Assembly (NCBI GenBank): GCA_034687125.1
Contig: JAQGBZ010000151.1
Location: 62,001 to 126,000 of the forward strand
Direction: 5' to 3'
Source: Neelides folsomi
Lineage: Eukaryota; Arthropoda; Collembola; Neelipleona; Neelidae
Length of the DNA stretch: 64,000 bases
Of the stretch, positions 10,951-22,770 are shown in pieces (positions within the stretch are counted from its first letter, which is position 1; each line of letters starts with the position of its first letter). The position numbers were made by a program, and so were the translations under genes. The notes under the pieces are model-generated. The model was not told the origin of the DNA. It saw nothing but the letters and a program-made list of their open reading frames with translations, and searched no databases.

Positions 10951-12201
10951 TTATTTGTTTGTCTTCCCCAGCAATTTTGTTACACAAAACTCAAATAGAT
11001 TTTTATTCGTATCTGAATATTTCGCTATTTCAATATTCAGCTTAGAAATTTCTGCACTTTTACTTTCACTTTCAGTTTTCATTTTCTTCACAAGACGCTC
11101 GTCGAAGGGATCTTCTTTTTGTTGTCGATTAATGTTAAATACCGAAATCATTGGATTGTTTTCAACTTCAGTAATTTCAATGAGCTTGGGATTTTCTGGG
11201 AATTGAACAGAAGGAGTCTTGACTTTGAAATTCTCTGGATTTCCAATCCAAAACATTAAATTGGTTATACGAGCTTTGGCTGCACCTGCAACTGAAAATG
11301 TTTTGATGACTTGTTTGCCCTCCAAATCCCAAATCTGAACTTGTCCTGTTTCATCTCCACTGGCAATTCTGTTCCCATCCAACGACACTGCCAGAACTGT
11401 AATCGGAGACTCTCCTTTCTTCAACACCAAGTCGGCATAAACATCAGAAGAAATATGATGTTCGATTGATCGAGGCGGAGTAAAAAGCTTCATTTGGTAA
11501 ATGGCCCCATTTGTTGCTCCAACGAAAAAAGATAATTCTGCATCATCTGTGGTGATGGTCGTAAGTGGCAAGGGATAACTAACCGAGAGCAAAAGACCTC
11601 CATTCCATAAAGAATAAATCTTGGCTGTTCTGTCGGCCGAGCAAGTGAAAATCCTCGCTTTTCTCCCTCCACTTCCCACATGAATGTCAGAAATTGGCAA
11701 AGTGTGATGAGCCCAAGAATATTTTGGACTACTTGTATTATGAATTGCGAGAATGGAAAGAAAGTCCCAAGCAAGGGCTTGGCCATCTTGACCTCCACTT
11801 ATTAAATAAGTCCCATCGTCGTTGAACTTCAGGACGGTGACTGGGCGGTAATGGGCTGATAGAATGGCTTTCACAATTCTCCCAGTTCCGATTTGCCAAA
11901 TGTTGATTTTTTCCTCGATGGACATCACAATGTAGTTGGAACAAGGGGAGAAGACGACAGACCCAGGCTTTCCAGGACAAAGGATTCTCTTTGATGTTTG
12001 AAGATTCTGGCCCGATTGCCAAACGTGAATGAAAGGCTTGTCAACTTCTCCTACTGCGAACATCTCGTCTTTTCCCATTGTTAGGGTTTTGGTTTGGGCA
12101 GGAGGTCCACGAAGTCCGAGGAGCTTCGTGCCGCTTAAAGCGTTCCATAAATTAATACTTGATTTGGAATCAGAATCGTCAGTCGTTATCAAAATCTCCA
12201 T
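10951..12201 (-). CDS. Wdr18: WD repeat-containing protein 18 (Rix1/PELP1 complex)
   Basis: WD40 beta-propeller protein, the animal counterpart of yeast Ipi3. In the nucleolus it works with PELP1, TEX10, SENP3 and LAS1L on ITS2 processing and maturation of the 60S subunit. A single uninterrupted frame of 416 residues, close to human WDR18 (432). Recognisable blocks: SGTKLLGLRG near 25, ILCPGKPGSVVFSPCSNYI, INIWQIGTGRIV, LSAHYRPVTVLKFNDDGTYL, ISGGQDGQALAWD, WAHHTLPISDIHVG-like, DRTAKIY, and a late repeat ending GQVQIWDLEGKQVIKTF. The last 50 or so residues form a coiled coil ending FEFCVTKLLGKTNK, as in WDR18. It has no intron in its coding part, unlike its neighbours. TTTTCTACAG sits three bases before the ATG, so a 5' UTR intron is possible. 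Confidence 0.93.
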   Translation of the reverse strand: MEILITTDDSDSKSSINLWNALSGTKLLGLRGPPAQTKTLTMGKDEMFAVGEVDKPFIHVWQSGQNLQTSKRILCPGKPGSVVFSPCSNYIVMSIEEKINIWQIGTGRIVKAILSAHYRPVTVLKFNDDGTYLISGGQDGQALAWDFLSILAIHNTSSPKYSWAHHTLPISDIHVGSGGRKARIFTCSADRTAKIYSLWNGGLLLSVSYPLPLTTITTDDAELSFFVGATNGAIYQMKLFTPPRSIEHHISSDVYADLVLKKGESPITVLAVSLDGNRIASGDETGQVQIWDLEGKQVIKTFSVAGAAKARITNLMFWIGNPENFKVKTPSVQFPENPKLIEITEVENNPMISVFNINRQQKEDPFDERLVKKMKTESESKSAEISKLNIEIAKYSDTNKNLFEFCVTKLLGKTNK

Positions 12202-12273
12202 TGCCTGTAGAAAATATCATATAGAAGCCAAATTAAATAAAAAACAATCATGATTTTAAAAAAGTTATACTTA

Positions 12274-12373
12274 TATATAAAAAATTACATATTTTACATA
12301 TAAAAATTACATATATTACATATAAAAATTACATATATTACATATAAAAATTACATTACATATAAAAAATATT
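12274..12373. repeat. Tandem repeat, 22-bp unit
   Basis: About four and a half copies of ACATATAAAAATTACATATATT. Copies at 12296-12317 and 12318-12339 are identical. The first and last copies are imperfect or shortened. It lies just upstream of WDR18, possibly inside a 5' UTR intron. Confidence 0.85.
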
Positions 12374-13868
12374 AATCGATTAATCATTTACCCTATTTAA
12401 AATGAGCAGAAGAATGTATTCGGCTATTTAGTCAGATTCAGCAATTAGTTCGATTTTATTAGATCTAAAATATACAATTTTATGATAAATGAATAATAGA
12501 ACCAAAATTCTTCCAAATTCTTAATTGAATATTTTACCGTCAATCAAGAGATGTGAATTTGAAGAATCTTCTAATTAATTATCGATAGTTAAATAAAAAT
12601 TTAATTATAGCAAAATAGCACATGCTTTTCCTTTAGCCGGTTATGATAATCAGCAAATAGTCTTAACTTGAAAAAATGTCTAACTTCTCCCCTTTTACCC
12701 TTTTGATTTGTTTATGGAGTATGAGAGAGGGTATGAAGGGCAAAGAGGAAAGCAACAATGGGGAAGTTCCATTTAAAGCTCCGGCTTTTGCCCAAACTTG
12801 TACTCAAATGAGACTTTATCAAATGTTGTCCAACTATCCTCAGCTTCAAAGACCATATGAGGCGCATTTCTTAAACCTCTTCTATATTTATTTAGAGATT
12901 TGAGGAGTTTTTGGAGTATTGGGGAGATGCAGACTCCTCATCTTTTCCCTTTACCCCTTGATATGTAAAACAACAGGCACCCCCTGTAGCGTACATTTTA
13001 ACCGGAAGTCCTTGTTTTTATACTTTTTGTTTGGTTCCTTATTTTAATTCTTTTAATTATTGTGTGACGATAAATCTATCCGTTTTTTGATAAAAAGAAA
13101 CCTTTTTATCGAAGTTGTTTTATCAATGTTCTACGTAATTTTAATGAGTAATTGTTTGCCAAGTCCTTTTCATTTCTTGTTTGCTCACATTCTTCATTGT
13201 TTTTTATCTTAATTAATTGATAAAATTCCAAATGGATTATTTTATACGTGTCTTATACCACTTATGCTAATTTTAACGTTATTTTAAATCAGCGCTTTTA
13301 AAATGGAACTTACTGATTTTCATCAAGGTATGTTTACATAAAATTACTTTATTGTTATCCAATTTATTTAGTTATGTTAATTATTTTATAGTTTAAGTGC
13401 ATTAAGTTGTCACAAGTCACAAACGAAATGGATGATCCCGTATATCAGTCCTTTTTCAATTTATTTGTTTACTTTTGTTTTGAGGACAATTAAAATCCCA
13501 TTTATTTAAATGAGATCAATGAGGTTTAAATGTGGCATGGGTGGTTGGTAAGTAAAGTAAAGTTTAATCTCAATCGTGTAACCCAACTCACCGCAAACTT
13601 CATGCATGGTCTCTTTATCTAACATTAAAGTTAGTTAATGAGAAGGAATGAAAAGTCTGCCATTGGGATTTCATTGACGCCTCGGAACAATATCCCTCCC
13701 CGTCTCTTGAGGAAATACATGAGGTTAATTAAAAGGAATCTCCGATTTCCTGATAGCAGGACTGGCGGTGCGAGGAAGATCTACCGATATCTCGACAACC
13801 TCTTGACAAATAGAGGGATGAGTCTCACAGAGTCAAAGTCATTATAAATTGTAAAGCTAATCTTGGAA
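12374..13868. other. Intergenic between WDR18 and liprin-beta
   Basis: Mostly non-coding. At 13303-13327 a short ATG frame (MELTDFHQ) ends at a good donor, AAG|GTATGT, in phase 1. At 13638-13847 a 69-codon basic frame ends in the same reading frame as the candidate exon at 13869 and could be an upstream ORF. Neither resembles a known protein, so I do not call them genes. Confidence 0.4.
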
Positions 13869-14018
13869 ATGTTTGACGTTCTTCCAGAGCGACTTGTGCC
13901 TTTCATCCGCCGTGCTTCTATCGACTGGGATTTCGTTCGCGGCCAACTCCTCGACCTCTCCCAGGATGATCAACTCTTCCTCAAGAGCTGGTGCCAAAAA
14001 ATCATCCAACTCCTCGAG
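13869..14018 (+). CDS. Candidate liprin-beta first coding exon 1a
   Basis: A 50-codon frame from ATG to a donor (CTCGAG|GTAAAG) in phase 0, coding for a helical peptide with the blocks LPERLVPFIRRASIDW and LKSWCQKIIQLLE. Human liprin-beta has a short helical region with a similar leucine and acidic pattern just before its coiled coil, so this may be the ancestral N-terminus. The match is weak and from memory. Phase 0 fits the coiled-coil exon at 25970, which would give a 757-residue protein. An in-frame stop at 13845 marks it as a first exon. It could instead belong to something else. Confidence 0.4.
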
Positions 14019-16499
14019 GTAAAGAAATTTGACTCTTTTCCTTCCTCACTTCCTATCACCCAGCTCTTTTGTCATTCTCCCAAAGAGGCGATCACCACCA
14101 ACTTCCAAGTCATCTCCCCATATATTTCATTTCATCTCTTCGTACATATATTCTCAATAAGGTTCACTATACACTCACCTTATTTTTCATAAATTCATAA
14201 ATAACTACGATACGACGCTTGGTGTTCATCTTGTCGATATACATTTCTTCGAATGTAATCATGCATTCCCTTCGCAGATTCCTTGAGTGGAAATCCGAAC
14301 AAAAATAAATTTAACAATATTCGCCACTCTCAGTAAAAGATTGGAGCATTTTCTTTTTTTCACAAATACACATCTCAATGATCTGTGATTGATTGAGATG
14401 TAGAGGAAATTCAAAAATGGTTTTACCATAAACAATCTGCATTCCATTAACTTTTACTCTATTTTCACGTTACATAAATTTGTCGGCTGTCCAATTTGTC
14501 AATTTCTTTAAATTATGACTTCAATTTAACCCAATTTAAGTTTTTATTTTTAGCCATTTTAAAAACCTCACGTTCGAATCGTAAAACGTTCAGATAAATC
14601 TCTGATAATTGCAAATATTTTAATGGCTTATTTTGTTATTTATTGGTTTATAAGCATTTAATCTCAAAGCTTAAAGTCAAATAAACTTACTGACTTTTAC
14701 ATATGGAGTTTGTGTTAGGTGTATTAAATAGTTAATATTATTTTAAGAATTTATTCCATTTATCCAACTCAATAAAGAATTAATATGTTTGAATAAGTTC
14801 TCTTGTGCTAAATAAATGTTGGATAAAACCTAAAGATTCTCAGGATATGAGAAATGAGAGTACTATATTTTATAAAGATTCTTTATCTATTTAGCTTTAT
14901 TTTTAGCCTTATATTTAGACCTAACGATGCAAGAAAAGTGAACATAAAAGCGGGTATTAATTTACAAGTGCATGAGAAAATCACCCGGAACGATGCAGAA
15001 TTCCCTGCATTCACCGTGTAGGAAAAGTAAATATGAGTACAAAGTTTTTACTAAAAGAATTCGTGGGGAGGCCAAGAGAGGAACCCCTTGAGATTCCCAT
15101 AAATTGTAAATCAAGCAGATCTCGCAGCCAAACCCACCCACAACTTGCCCCTAAAAAGGCTTGAGATCCGAAAATAAGATACTCGTTTTTGTCACCATTG
15201 ACAAGACTTTTTCCATCATCTCTTCTTCCTCTTTAACAAGGCACGGGCGAATATGACGAGTGAGGAAACTCCAACTTACTATCTTGAAAGATAGTAAATA
15301 CAAATACAGTTTAAATTATATATTTCTCTATAGTGGAGATGCATCTCGTAAATGGTTCCAGCATCTTCCAAGAGTTCCAAGACCTCCAAGATGAAAAAGT
15401 TGTACTAATAATAATACAGCATCATCCACTTTCAAAAACTACTGATATTTCATTCCCTCCCTCTCTTTTATTCAGTTTCACACCCAACCCGAATATTGAA
15501 GGTGCTCTCTAAGAAAGCTAAGTGTGATCGGTTGGAAGTGGAAGCTCCAAAGCTAGTGAAGGTATGAGCGGGAGAATGGAATCTCTTGGCATCAGAACTT
15601 TGGGAAAGCATTGAGGACAGGAGTGTAGTGGGAACGATAAGAGAGAAGTAGTGGATAGGAAATGTTGAGTATTCCTACGTTCTTCTACATAAATATATTG
15701 GTGCACTAGAGGAGGGAATACGCACCCAACACCCGGACCCGGGTCTTGGAACTTTTGTATCTCCTTGGCGGCTCCCCTTCTCATCCTCGGAGTGAGGTCG
15801 AAGATTCGATGGAGCCTCCTCTTCATTCACTCGGAGACACGTCGGATTCCGGAGTGAGTCCCACATCATTTCCTGCCCATTGTCTCCCACTTCTCATTGG
15901 ATCACTCGACCTCCGCCTCATTCCGCTCCCTTATTTTCCCAAAGCCCATTAAAGAAGGAGAGCAAATGAGTCAAAGAACAAATCTCTTCTTTGCTGTCAG
16001 TTCATTCACTCCACTTTTCAACAGTATCCAACAAATTCATTTACTACGGGTGTCTTCAAGAATTTTAAAATCTTAGAAGAATCTTCGAAGCGCTTGAAGA
16101 ATATCTTCATATTTAAGAATCTTCTTTCGGTTTTTAATTTTTGGATTTATAAAAAGTTGGGTTGTAGTAAATTTGTGATTCTCAACACCTCCAGTGCTGT
16201 GCTCATCATTACATAAAACTTCATGAGCTTGGTGACATTCACTTGTAGCTTATAACTAGTTTTATATTTTTAGGAAAATATATAAATCTTGTTTTATGCT
16301 CACATTCAAACAACGAAGTTGGGTTTTTTCTCAGTTTTAAACGGATCTCAATTCGAAGAGGAGGATCCTGACTTTTAATGTGAAACCAGAGGATTTTATT
16401 ATGACAGTTTAATCTGTAATTAGGGTTTTTTGGCAACTTTTCGAGTTCCAATTTCCTTATCTCATCGGGTTCGGAAAAACGTGCAGGAGTGAGTGAATA
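14019..16499 (+). other. Non-coding, probable first intron / promoter region of liprin-beta
   Basis: AT-rich with a GC-richer block at about 15480-15960 where both strands carry frames of 60-100 codons. These look like composition effects rather than genes, since no splice-bounded or family-like frame is found. The last 300 bases before 16500 must hold the promoter or leader of the next first exon. Confidence 0.4.
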
Positions 16500-17630
16500 A
16501 TGAGTAGGAAGTTTGAGGGATTTAATAATGGTGAGAAGTACGAGAATTATCCACGGGGACGAATGAGTGTGAGCGGAGGTGGTGAAAGTCACAACCCGCG
16601 GGAGCGAAGAGGGAAGACACCCAATAAAGGTGACAGTTGGTTTTCGCAGTCCTTCGCCAATGCCGGTGGGCTCCAGCAGAATCTAAACAATGGGTTAATT
16701 GATCAACGACTCCAAGTAAGCAACGAATCCCTTGACCGGGAAGAACAATTCAAAATGAACGATTCACAAAATTCACAATTGTCAGTGTCCGGAGTGAGTC
16801 ACAAACCCCTTCCTTATCGTGGGAGCAAAACTGCCCAATATCCTCCAAATAATTCCGATTGGGATTTCCTCGCCACGTTGAATGACATCCTAAGAAAGGA
16901 AAACTTCCTTATTGAAGAAGGAGGAAAATCAGAATCAAGAGAGCCCAAAGATGAAGTGTCAAGAGGATCAAATGTCCGGAATGGATTTCCTTTATCTCCA
17001 CGACCTCCTCGTCCGGCCAGACGGTCCGATCGGAGGAAAATGGACTACACGAAGACTCGGTCAATGGACGCGAGTGAATCGATGAAAATGGGTTTAGTGG
17101 AGTTTGGGAATATTGGTGGAAATTGTCCTCCACTTCCTCTTGGCCCTCCACCGGATTCTCCTTCATACATGAACAATCCTCACAATCCGCAGTTAGTGAA
17201 TCCCCAGTTAGTGTATCAAAATTCTAATCATCCTCAATATCCATCAAATGGAAATTTGTCGAAAGCGTCGATTTCCTCAAGTTTGGACTCCATTTATGAT
17301 CGGCTCAAATCCAGCGAAATGGAATATTCGAATGGAGGAGGGCAAAGGGCTACGTTGATGGCAGTGGCTTATCCGCCAAACTATGTCCCTGGGAATTACC
17401 CTCAGGCTCCGGGCCAATTCATGCACCATCATAATCCTAATGATGGGTTTCACTATGGGAAAAACGGTGGGCCGGTCGGGTTCCCGCACCTCTACGAGAC
17501 AACTTATGGGCCACCGAGTGGGAAAAATGTTCCGAGTCCGCACTTGGCAGTGAGCAATAATAGCCTTCCTACACCTGCTCAAACTTGGATGATGCCCGAT
17601 TACAGGAGTCGGAGTTATGGGTCTTTCAAG
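16500..17630 (+). CDS. Candidate liprin-beta first exon 1b, disordered N-terminus
   Basis: Opens with ATG after an in-frame TGA (GAGTGAATAATG) and runs 377 codons to the donor TTCAAG|GTAAAT, phase 0. The peptide is rich in Gly, Asn, Pro and Ser and looks disordered. It has one possible helix, DWDFLATLNDILRKENFLI near 120-140, proline runs (SPRPPRPARR, PPLPLGPPPDSP) that could bind SH3 domains, and the segment SSEMEYSNGGG. The last faintly recalls LEYSNG in the human liprin-beta N-terminus. Its frame fits the coiled-coil exon at 25970 (predicted total 1084 residues). That it is coding is quite safe, since the frame is 1.1 kb in AT-rich DNA. Its link to liprin-beta is inference from strand, phase and lack of any other partner. 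Confidence 0.65.
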
Positions 17631-20600
17631 GTAAATCCCTTCATCATCACCTCCTTTTCAATGAGCATCGAGATTTATATTTATATTAAAATGTTATATA
17701 AGTTTTTGGTCTGATAATTTATTTTTAATGTGGGATTAAAGGTTAACGTAAATCGAGGCCAAGATTCCGTGATTGACAAAGTCACTTTAAATTGTCATAA
17801 ATTTTGCACAGGGTAATTCTTCTTTGCAAAATAATTGGATTTTTCATTTGATTAAATTACAGGGAAACTTGTTGCAAACGAATAGCACAAGGTACTCGTA
17901 ATATATAATTAAGCACTCTATATTCCACCTTCTACTATGATCTGTAATATAATGGTAGAAGAGTATGAACTTTGTTTATAATGCTGAAGTGTACAAATTA
18001 TGCTCATTGTATCACATGATGTGTCTATTTCAAACTGTTCCTGGTTTCAAAGAAAAATATATTGGTTAATGGATTTGTAAAAGATGTTTGACTCCCCTCT
18101 TCATCTCATGACATCTATTCACTCCTCTCTTTCATTCTCATCCTTTCTTCTTGCTTGAGATACTTAAACTTTTCTCACTTGATTGACATGTCTCAATTTC
18201 AATCCTCTCGAGCCTGTGATGGAACGTATGGAAATCTCTTTATAATCTCTTTCACTGTAAGGTATTACCTTACCTTAAATACATTAAAACTATTTATTAT
18301 AATATACATAATGCTACAAAAATGAACAATATAGGATCAAGTAACTCTACTTTAAATATTTTAACTGTTATAACATAGATATTAATATTCTCCTATTAGA
18401 ATGAAGCCATGATTATATTGGGAATATGTGTGAATGTGAGTTTAAGGATAGAAATAGTTCATTTGTAGAGAGATAAATGCATTCATTGTATTATTTATTG
18501 GAGGTTGGAATGAGTCCACAAAGTGAAATGAATCCAATGGGATGTGCTTGATAGTGAGCCCACTAAAACAACCAATTTTCTCCAAGTCTAAATTCCAATC
18601 TTAATATTGGAGATGAGGAAATATTATAGGGGTAGAGGCGTGAGGAAAAAGTGTGAAAGCTTAAGGAAAGCAATTTGTTTCATTAATGAGTCCCTGGTGT
18701 CGACTTTACATTGAGTTCCAAACTCGCGAGACTTCATGCTTTACCGGAAAAAACTAACATTTATTTTTAGTTTACCCAAAAAACGGGATCGGGGGAGATT
18801 TAGAGAGCTTTACTTTTACAAGTGTGTTATATTATAAAACTATACTGGGGATCGTTTCCTCAATGTTCGGCTTTCTCGGATTTCTTCAAAGAATCAATTT
18901 ACTTTCAATTCATTATTTTTCTTATTTTAATTGTGTTTGAAATTTGTTTATTCCTATTTAATGAATAATAAATTTTTCATTTATCCATTTAACAAATATA
19001 ATGAAACGAGCAGATTCCCCTTTGACCTCTACGACGAGATAGGCGAAACCTGCTTAAACAGATGAATGGGTTAGGACCTAACAGCTTCCCTGAAGATCCT
19101 AACTGAGGAGATAGACAGAGATAATTAAACAATCCCTAAAGAGATGTAAATGATCTCTGAGAGTAATGAGCTAAAGAGCTAAATGCATGAACAAATAATT
19201 GAACAGAAGCGATTAAATAAGGAAATTGTGATTAATATTTATTAATGACAAATACTGTAATAAGAATCACAAATGATTAGACTGAGCAATAAATAACAAT
19301 TAGAAAAGTAATTGTAATCAGAGAGCAGATGAGTTGAACCGTCAGCAGGGCTGCTGGGATTCGAACTGAGATAGGTGACGCCGCTGACAAGAAAATTCCC
19401 CTTCTCTCTCTTATCTTCTTATTTCATAACTTGAATTGAACTCTTCTCACCTTTAACCTTTTTATTAAAAGAAACTTTTCATAAGACTTAAATTGAAGAA
19501 TTTATTTCATTTCTTTATTTTTCAATTTGATTACTACAAAATATTATATTTCAATGAATTTGACTATCAATTGCTATTTTAAATTAGTGTACTTATACAT
19601 ATAATAAATGAAGATTTGGGATGTGTTGGAGAAGTCGTTTCGGGTCTTCCGAGTTCAATTACTCTGTTAGTGAAAAACAAATGTAAATAGGGGAGCTTGA
19701 AGGGGAGGAAGAATGAGTTAGAAGGAAAGTGGAAGAGACATCACGAATTTCCCTCTCCAACTCCCTCCATTTGGAGTTTGGGTGTACGAGATGCTCGGTG
19801 TTTTAGTACGTGATGGCATTAGAGGTGAATGAGAGGGAGAAGATGGTGGGGATGGAAGATGAATTTTTTATTAGCCAGTCAGTTAACCCGAATGAACAAG
19901 AATAATGAAGGCACACTTCACTAACGACAAGTCAACGAGAGAGATATTATTGTATTTACTGTATTTGTATGGTACTTCGATATTAGTGGAAATGGCAGTA
20001 TAGAAATGGTCTTGGAAATGAAACCATCTCCTCCCACTAAATTGAGAAATCCTTTTTGACACTTGAACTACCACGAAGATCTCATTTATTTTCCATGCTA
20101 TCGGTGAAGAGAGTGAAGAGAGTTTGAGTATGATATTAATGTTCAAATTTACAAGTGCCATTCTTCTGTGTGATTGAGATGAATGGAACTTGACAATTTG
20201 AGAAATTGAATTTTAAATTATGTTTGAATCATTTAACTCATTTAAAAAGATGAATGAATTTTTGGAATTTATGTTTCATGTTTATGGGTTAGATTTCTGA
20301 TAACACCACGATTAACGATAATAGTTGAAATTGAAATAGAAAGAAAGCAGACATCATGAATGACTCTTGTAAAAAATTATTTTTGTAGAGGGAGAATCAT
20401 TCACTTTTCACTCTCCCCTTCCTTCATCAATAAAAGATTAGAAAGATTGGAACTAAATAGGGAAAAATCGTTCTTTGGGGACGAGTCGGGTCATTAAGTC
20501 CTCTAATAAATAAAAATACTCCTCCAATAAATACTCCAATAAATGCCCCTCTTGGGAGACATCACAAAACCATTAGTCTTCATTTTACGATGTAACAATT

Positions 20601-22259
20601 GAAATCGAATAAATGCATACCTATGTAGATATCTGTATTTACGTCGATCGGTTCACTAAATGACCTTATGTTTGTAAAGCCGATATGTATTTGGTAATAA
20701 TAAATTATGTGAATTAATCCTGGCATGAACTTGAAAAACTCTCAACTCAATTCAACTTATGGTCTTATGGGTTTGACGTAAAAGTAAAGAGGGAGATTAA
20801 CTGGATAATATAAAATGTATATTTAGTTTGTGAAGCCCCCGAAGGATCCTCGGCTTCCGTTCCAAAACCTCGTCCATAATTCATAAATTCATATGAACAA
20901 TCTTTTTTTACTTCTTTTAATATGATGAAATGCTAATGAGCCCAACGTACTTTATCTGTAAGTTCATGATATTTGTGAGATATTTTTTTTATTTTCTGCA
21001 TGGATTGATGAGAATTTCCCAATTATAAATTGATGTTTAGGAGTGTTGAGGACTGGGAGTTGGACATAGGGAGATTGGGATACGTAGCAGGACAGATCTT
21101 TGAGAGTATCGTGTATCTATTCTTAGCCAAAAGTAAACTGATGTTGAGGGAGGAAATTCACTCTACTTACCTTCCATACATTCGTTCCTTCTTGTTTGAT
21201 CATTCCTCTTCCTCTTGGCTCGGCTTCTTCGCATAATGACATAAAGGGATTGTAGTGGAGGCAAAGGGAGTCCAGGCATCAGTTCGTCACTGGGTACGCT
21301 CCGAACCATTCAACACTCGCCGACTCTGCTCCCAAGTTAACTCGGGGAGTTGGAATTAATCCGGTCTGGGAGGGATTTACAAGTCCATTAGGTCTATCAG
21401 AGAGAATTCTCAACACTTCCGGCTCTTTTTTCGCTTTGTGGAATTCCCCGCTTGGCCCACGCCATGCCCCAAACCCAAAACTTCAAGTGACATATTTAAA
21501 GTGTCAAAAAAATTGGCAAGCCTTACCTTATTTATCGTTGAGTAAAGGGAGGATGTGTATTCTCATAATTTACTATTAACTATTACTTAAGTAAAGTCAA
21601 AGTAAAGTACATAACAGTGTATTTAATACAATGTTTAAACATCGTCGCGATTTGAAATTCACACGCATCAAATGGTCTGGTATAAATAAGTGCATACTTT
21701 CCATTTGTTTGAAATAGTTAGTTCTTTAGTTTAATGATGCTTTGAATAAACAAACCTTGAGTTTATTCGTGGCCGAATATCTACACTACTCAAAATGAAT
21801 CTTCAAGTTATGGTTTTATATTTCTGTTTTCAGTATTTCTCCATTTCTTGACTTAAAGTTAGTTCTCAATATGAATTTTTGACACAAATAATGAACCAAA
21901 CCGTAAAGGTGTCAAATATAAGAGTTATTTAAATGTAAGAATCAGTTTATTCGTAATTTCCATTGAACACGTGTTTGCGTTCAATTCAACTGGAGTTCAT
22001 TTAATTTAAAGTTTATTGGACTTCAGGAATTTAATTTGATTTCTCGAGAAGAAATATCAATCCTTACATTAGTGCAAGTGAAGTTGATATTTTTAATTGA
22101 TATTACTAATTGTTACATTAATGTAACTTTTTTATTCATCTTCTATACAATCTATAGTGTATGGTTCGTTTCGTTCAATTTCCTCCCAACGGGTCGGAAT
22201 TTGATGGGATTATAGGATTAATTTAAGTTTGGCTTAAAGTGAAGTTGGGTGAAGTTAAA
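17631..22259 (+). other. Non-coding, probable intron and alternative promoter region
   Basis: No family-like or splice-bounded frame found. The block at 20960-21480 is GC-richer than its surroundings. At 19355 on the minus strand there is a GTTCGAATCCC string like a tRNA B box, but no tRNA folds around it. The candidate TATA box at 21681 is listed separately. Confidence 0.4.
21681..21688 (+). promoter_or_regulatory. TATA box (candidate) upstream of exon 1c
   Basis: TATAAATA with an initiator-like TTAGTTCTTTAG about 30 bases further on. It lies 580 bases upstream of the ATG at 22260. In AT-rich DNA such motifs are common, so this is weak. Confidence 0.25.
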
Positions 22260-22770
22260 ATGGCCACGAGCCCAAGAAGCCCCCTGTACATTCAGGGATT
22301 TGAACCCCTCGTTGTGACAGAATCAGATCAATCGGAGGTTGAGACAGAAGTCGAAGAGATAACATTAAAAGCCGACAATGAGGAGAAGCCAAGGAGTGGT
22401 AAGCCAAAGAGTGAGGATGAAACTTCAGAAGAGAGCGAAGAAGAAGAGACGAGCGGTTTAGAAGAGACCGAAGAAGAATCAGCGGACTCGCAGGAGTCTT
22501 CGGGAAGCTCGAAGGATTCGGAGGAATCCCTCGTACCGGAAGAGGGAGATGGAGGGAAGGAATTCGGGGTGGCGACCAAGTCTTCAATTACCGTTCAGTT
22601 CGGGAGGATGTTGAGGGAAAGGGGGTTGAGCACGGAAGTGGCGGATCAAATCTTTGAAGAAGACGATAGCCAAGAAACCATCCTTGGCAGGAGGAAAACT
22701 CTGCAAAAAATGAGATCTTTTGACTTTAAAAAAGCAAAAGGGGAAATCCATGAGCTTGAGAAGAATGAAA
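22260..22770 (+). CDS. Candidate first exon 1c, acidic Ser/Glu-rich, phase 1
   Basis: From ATG (after an in-frame TAA at 22224) the frame runs 170 codons to the donor AATGAAA|GTAAAT. Residues 35-100 are a run of Glu, Ser and Asp, typical of a disordered acidic tract. After it comes a folded-looking part with the blocks VQFGRMLRERGLSTEVADQI and RRKTLQKMRSFDFKKAKGEI. Unlike the other first exons, it ends in phase 1. It cannot join the coiled-coil exon in frame but does fit the exon at 27373, giving a predicted 603-residue protein with linker and SAM domains only. It could also belong to a separate gene nested in the liprin-beta intron. I do not recognise the sequence itself. Confidence 0.55.

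Noticed and set aside
11490-12022. Several 90-100-codon frames overlapping WDR18
   Set aside because: Shadows of the WDR18 coding frame in other frames of the same strand.
12676-12903. 75-codon plus-strand frame
   Set aside because: No splice sites that would use it, no recognisable domain and low-complexity content.
15518-15952. Frames of 60-100 codons on both strands in a GC-richer block
   Set aside because: They overlap on opposite strands, match nothing known, and stop codons are simply rarer in GC-rich sequence.
19340-19400. Minus-strand GTTCGAATCCC, like a tRNA B box or tRNA-derived SINE
   Set aside because: No A box at the right distance, the T-stem does not pair, and the paired GTCAGC/GCTGAC ends enclose only about 48 bases.
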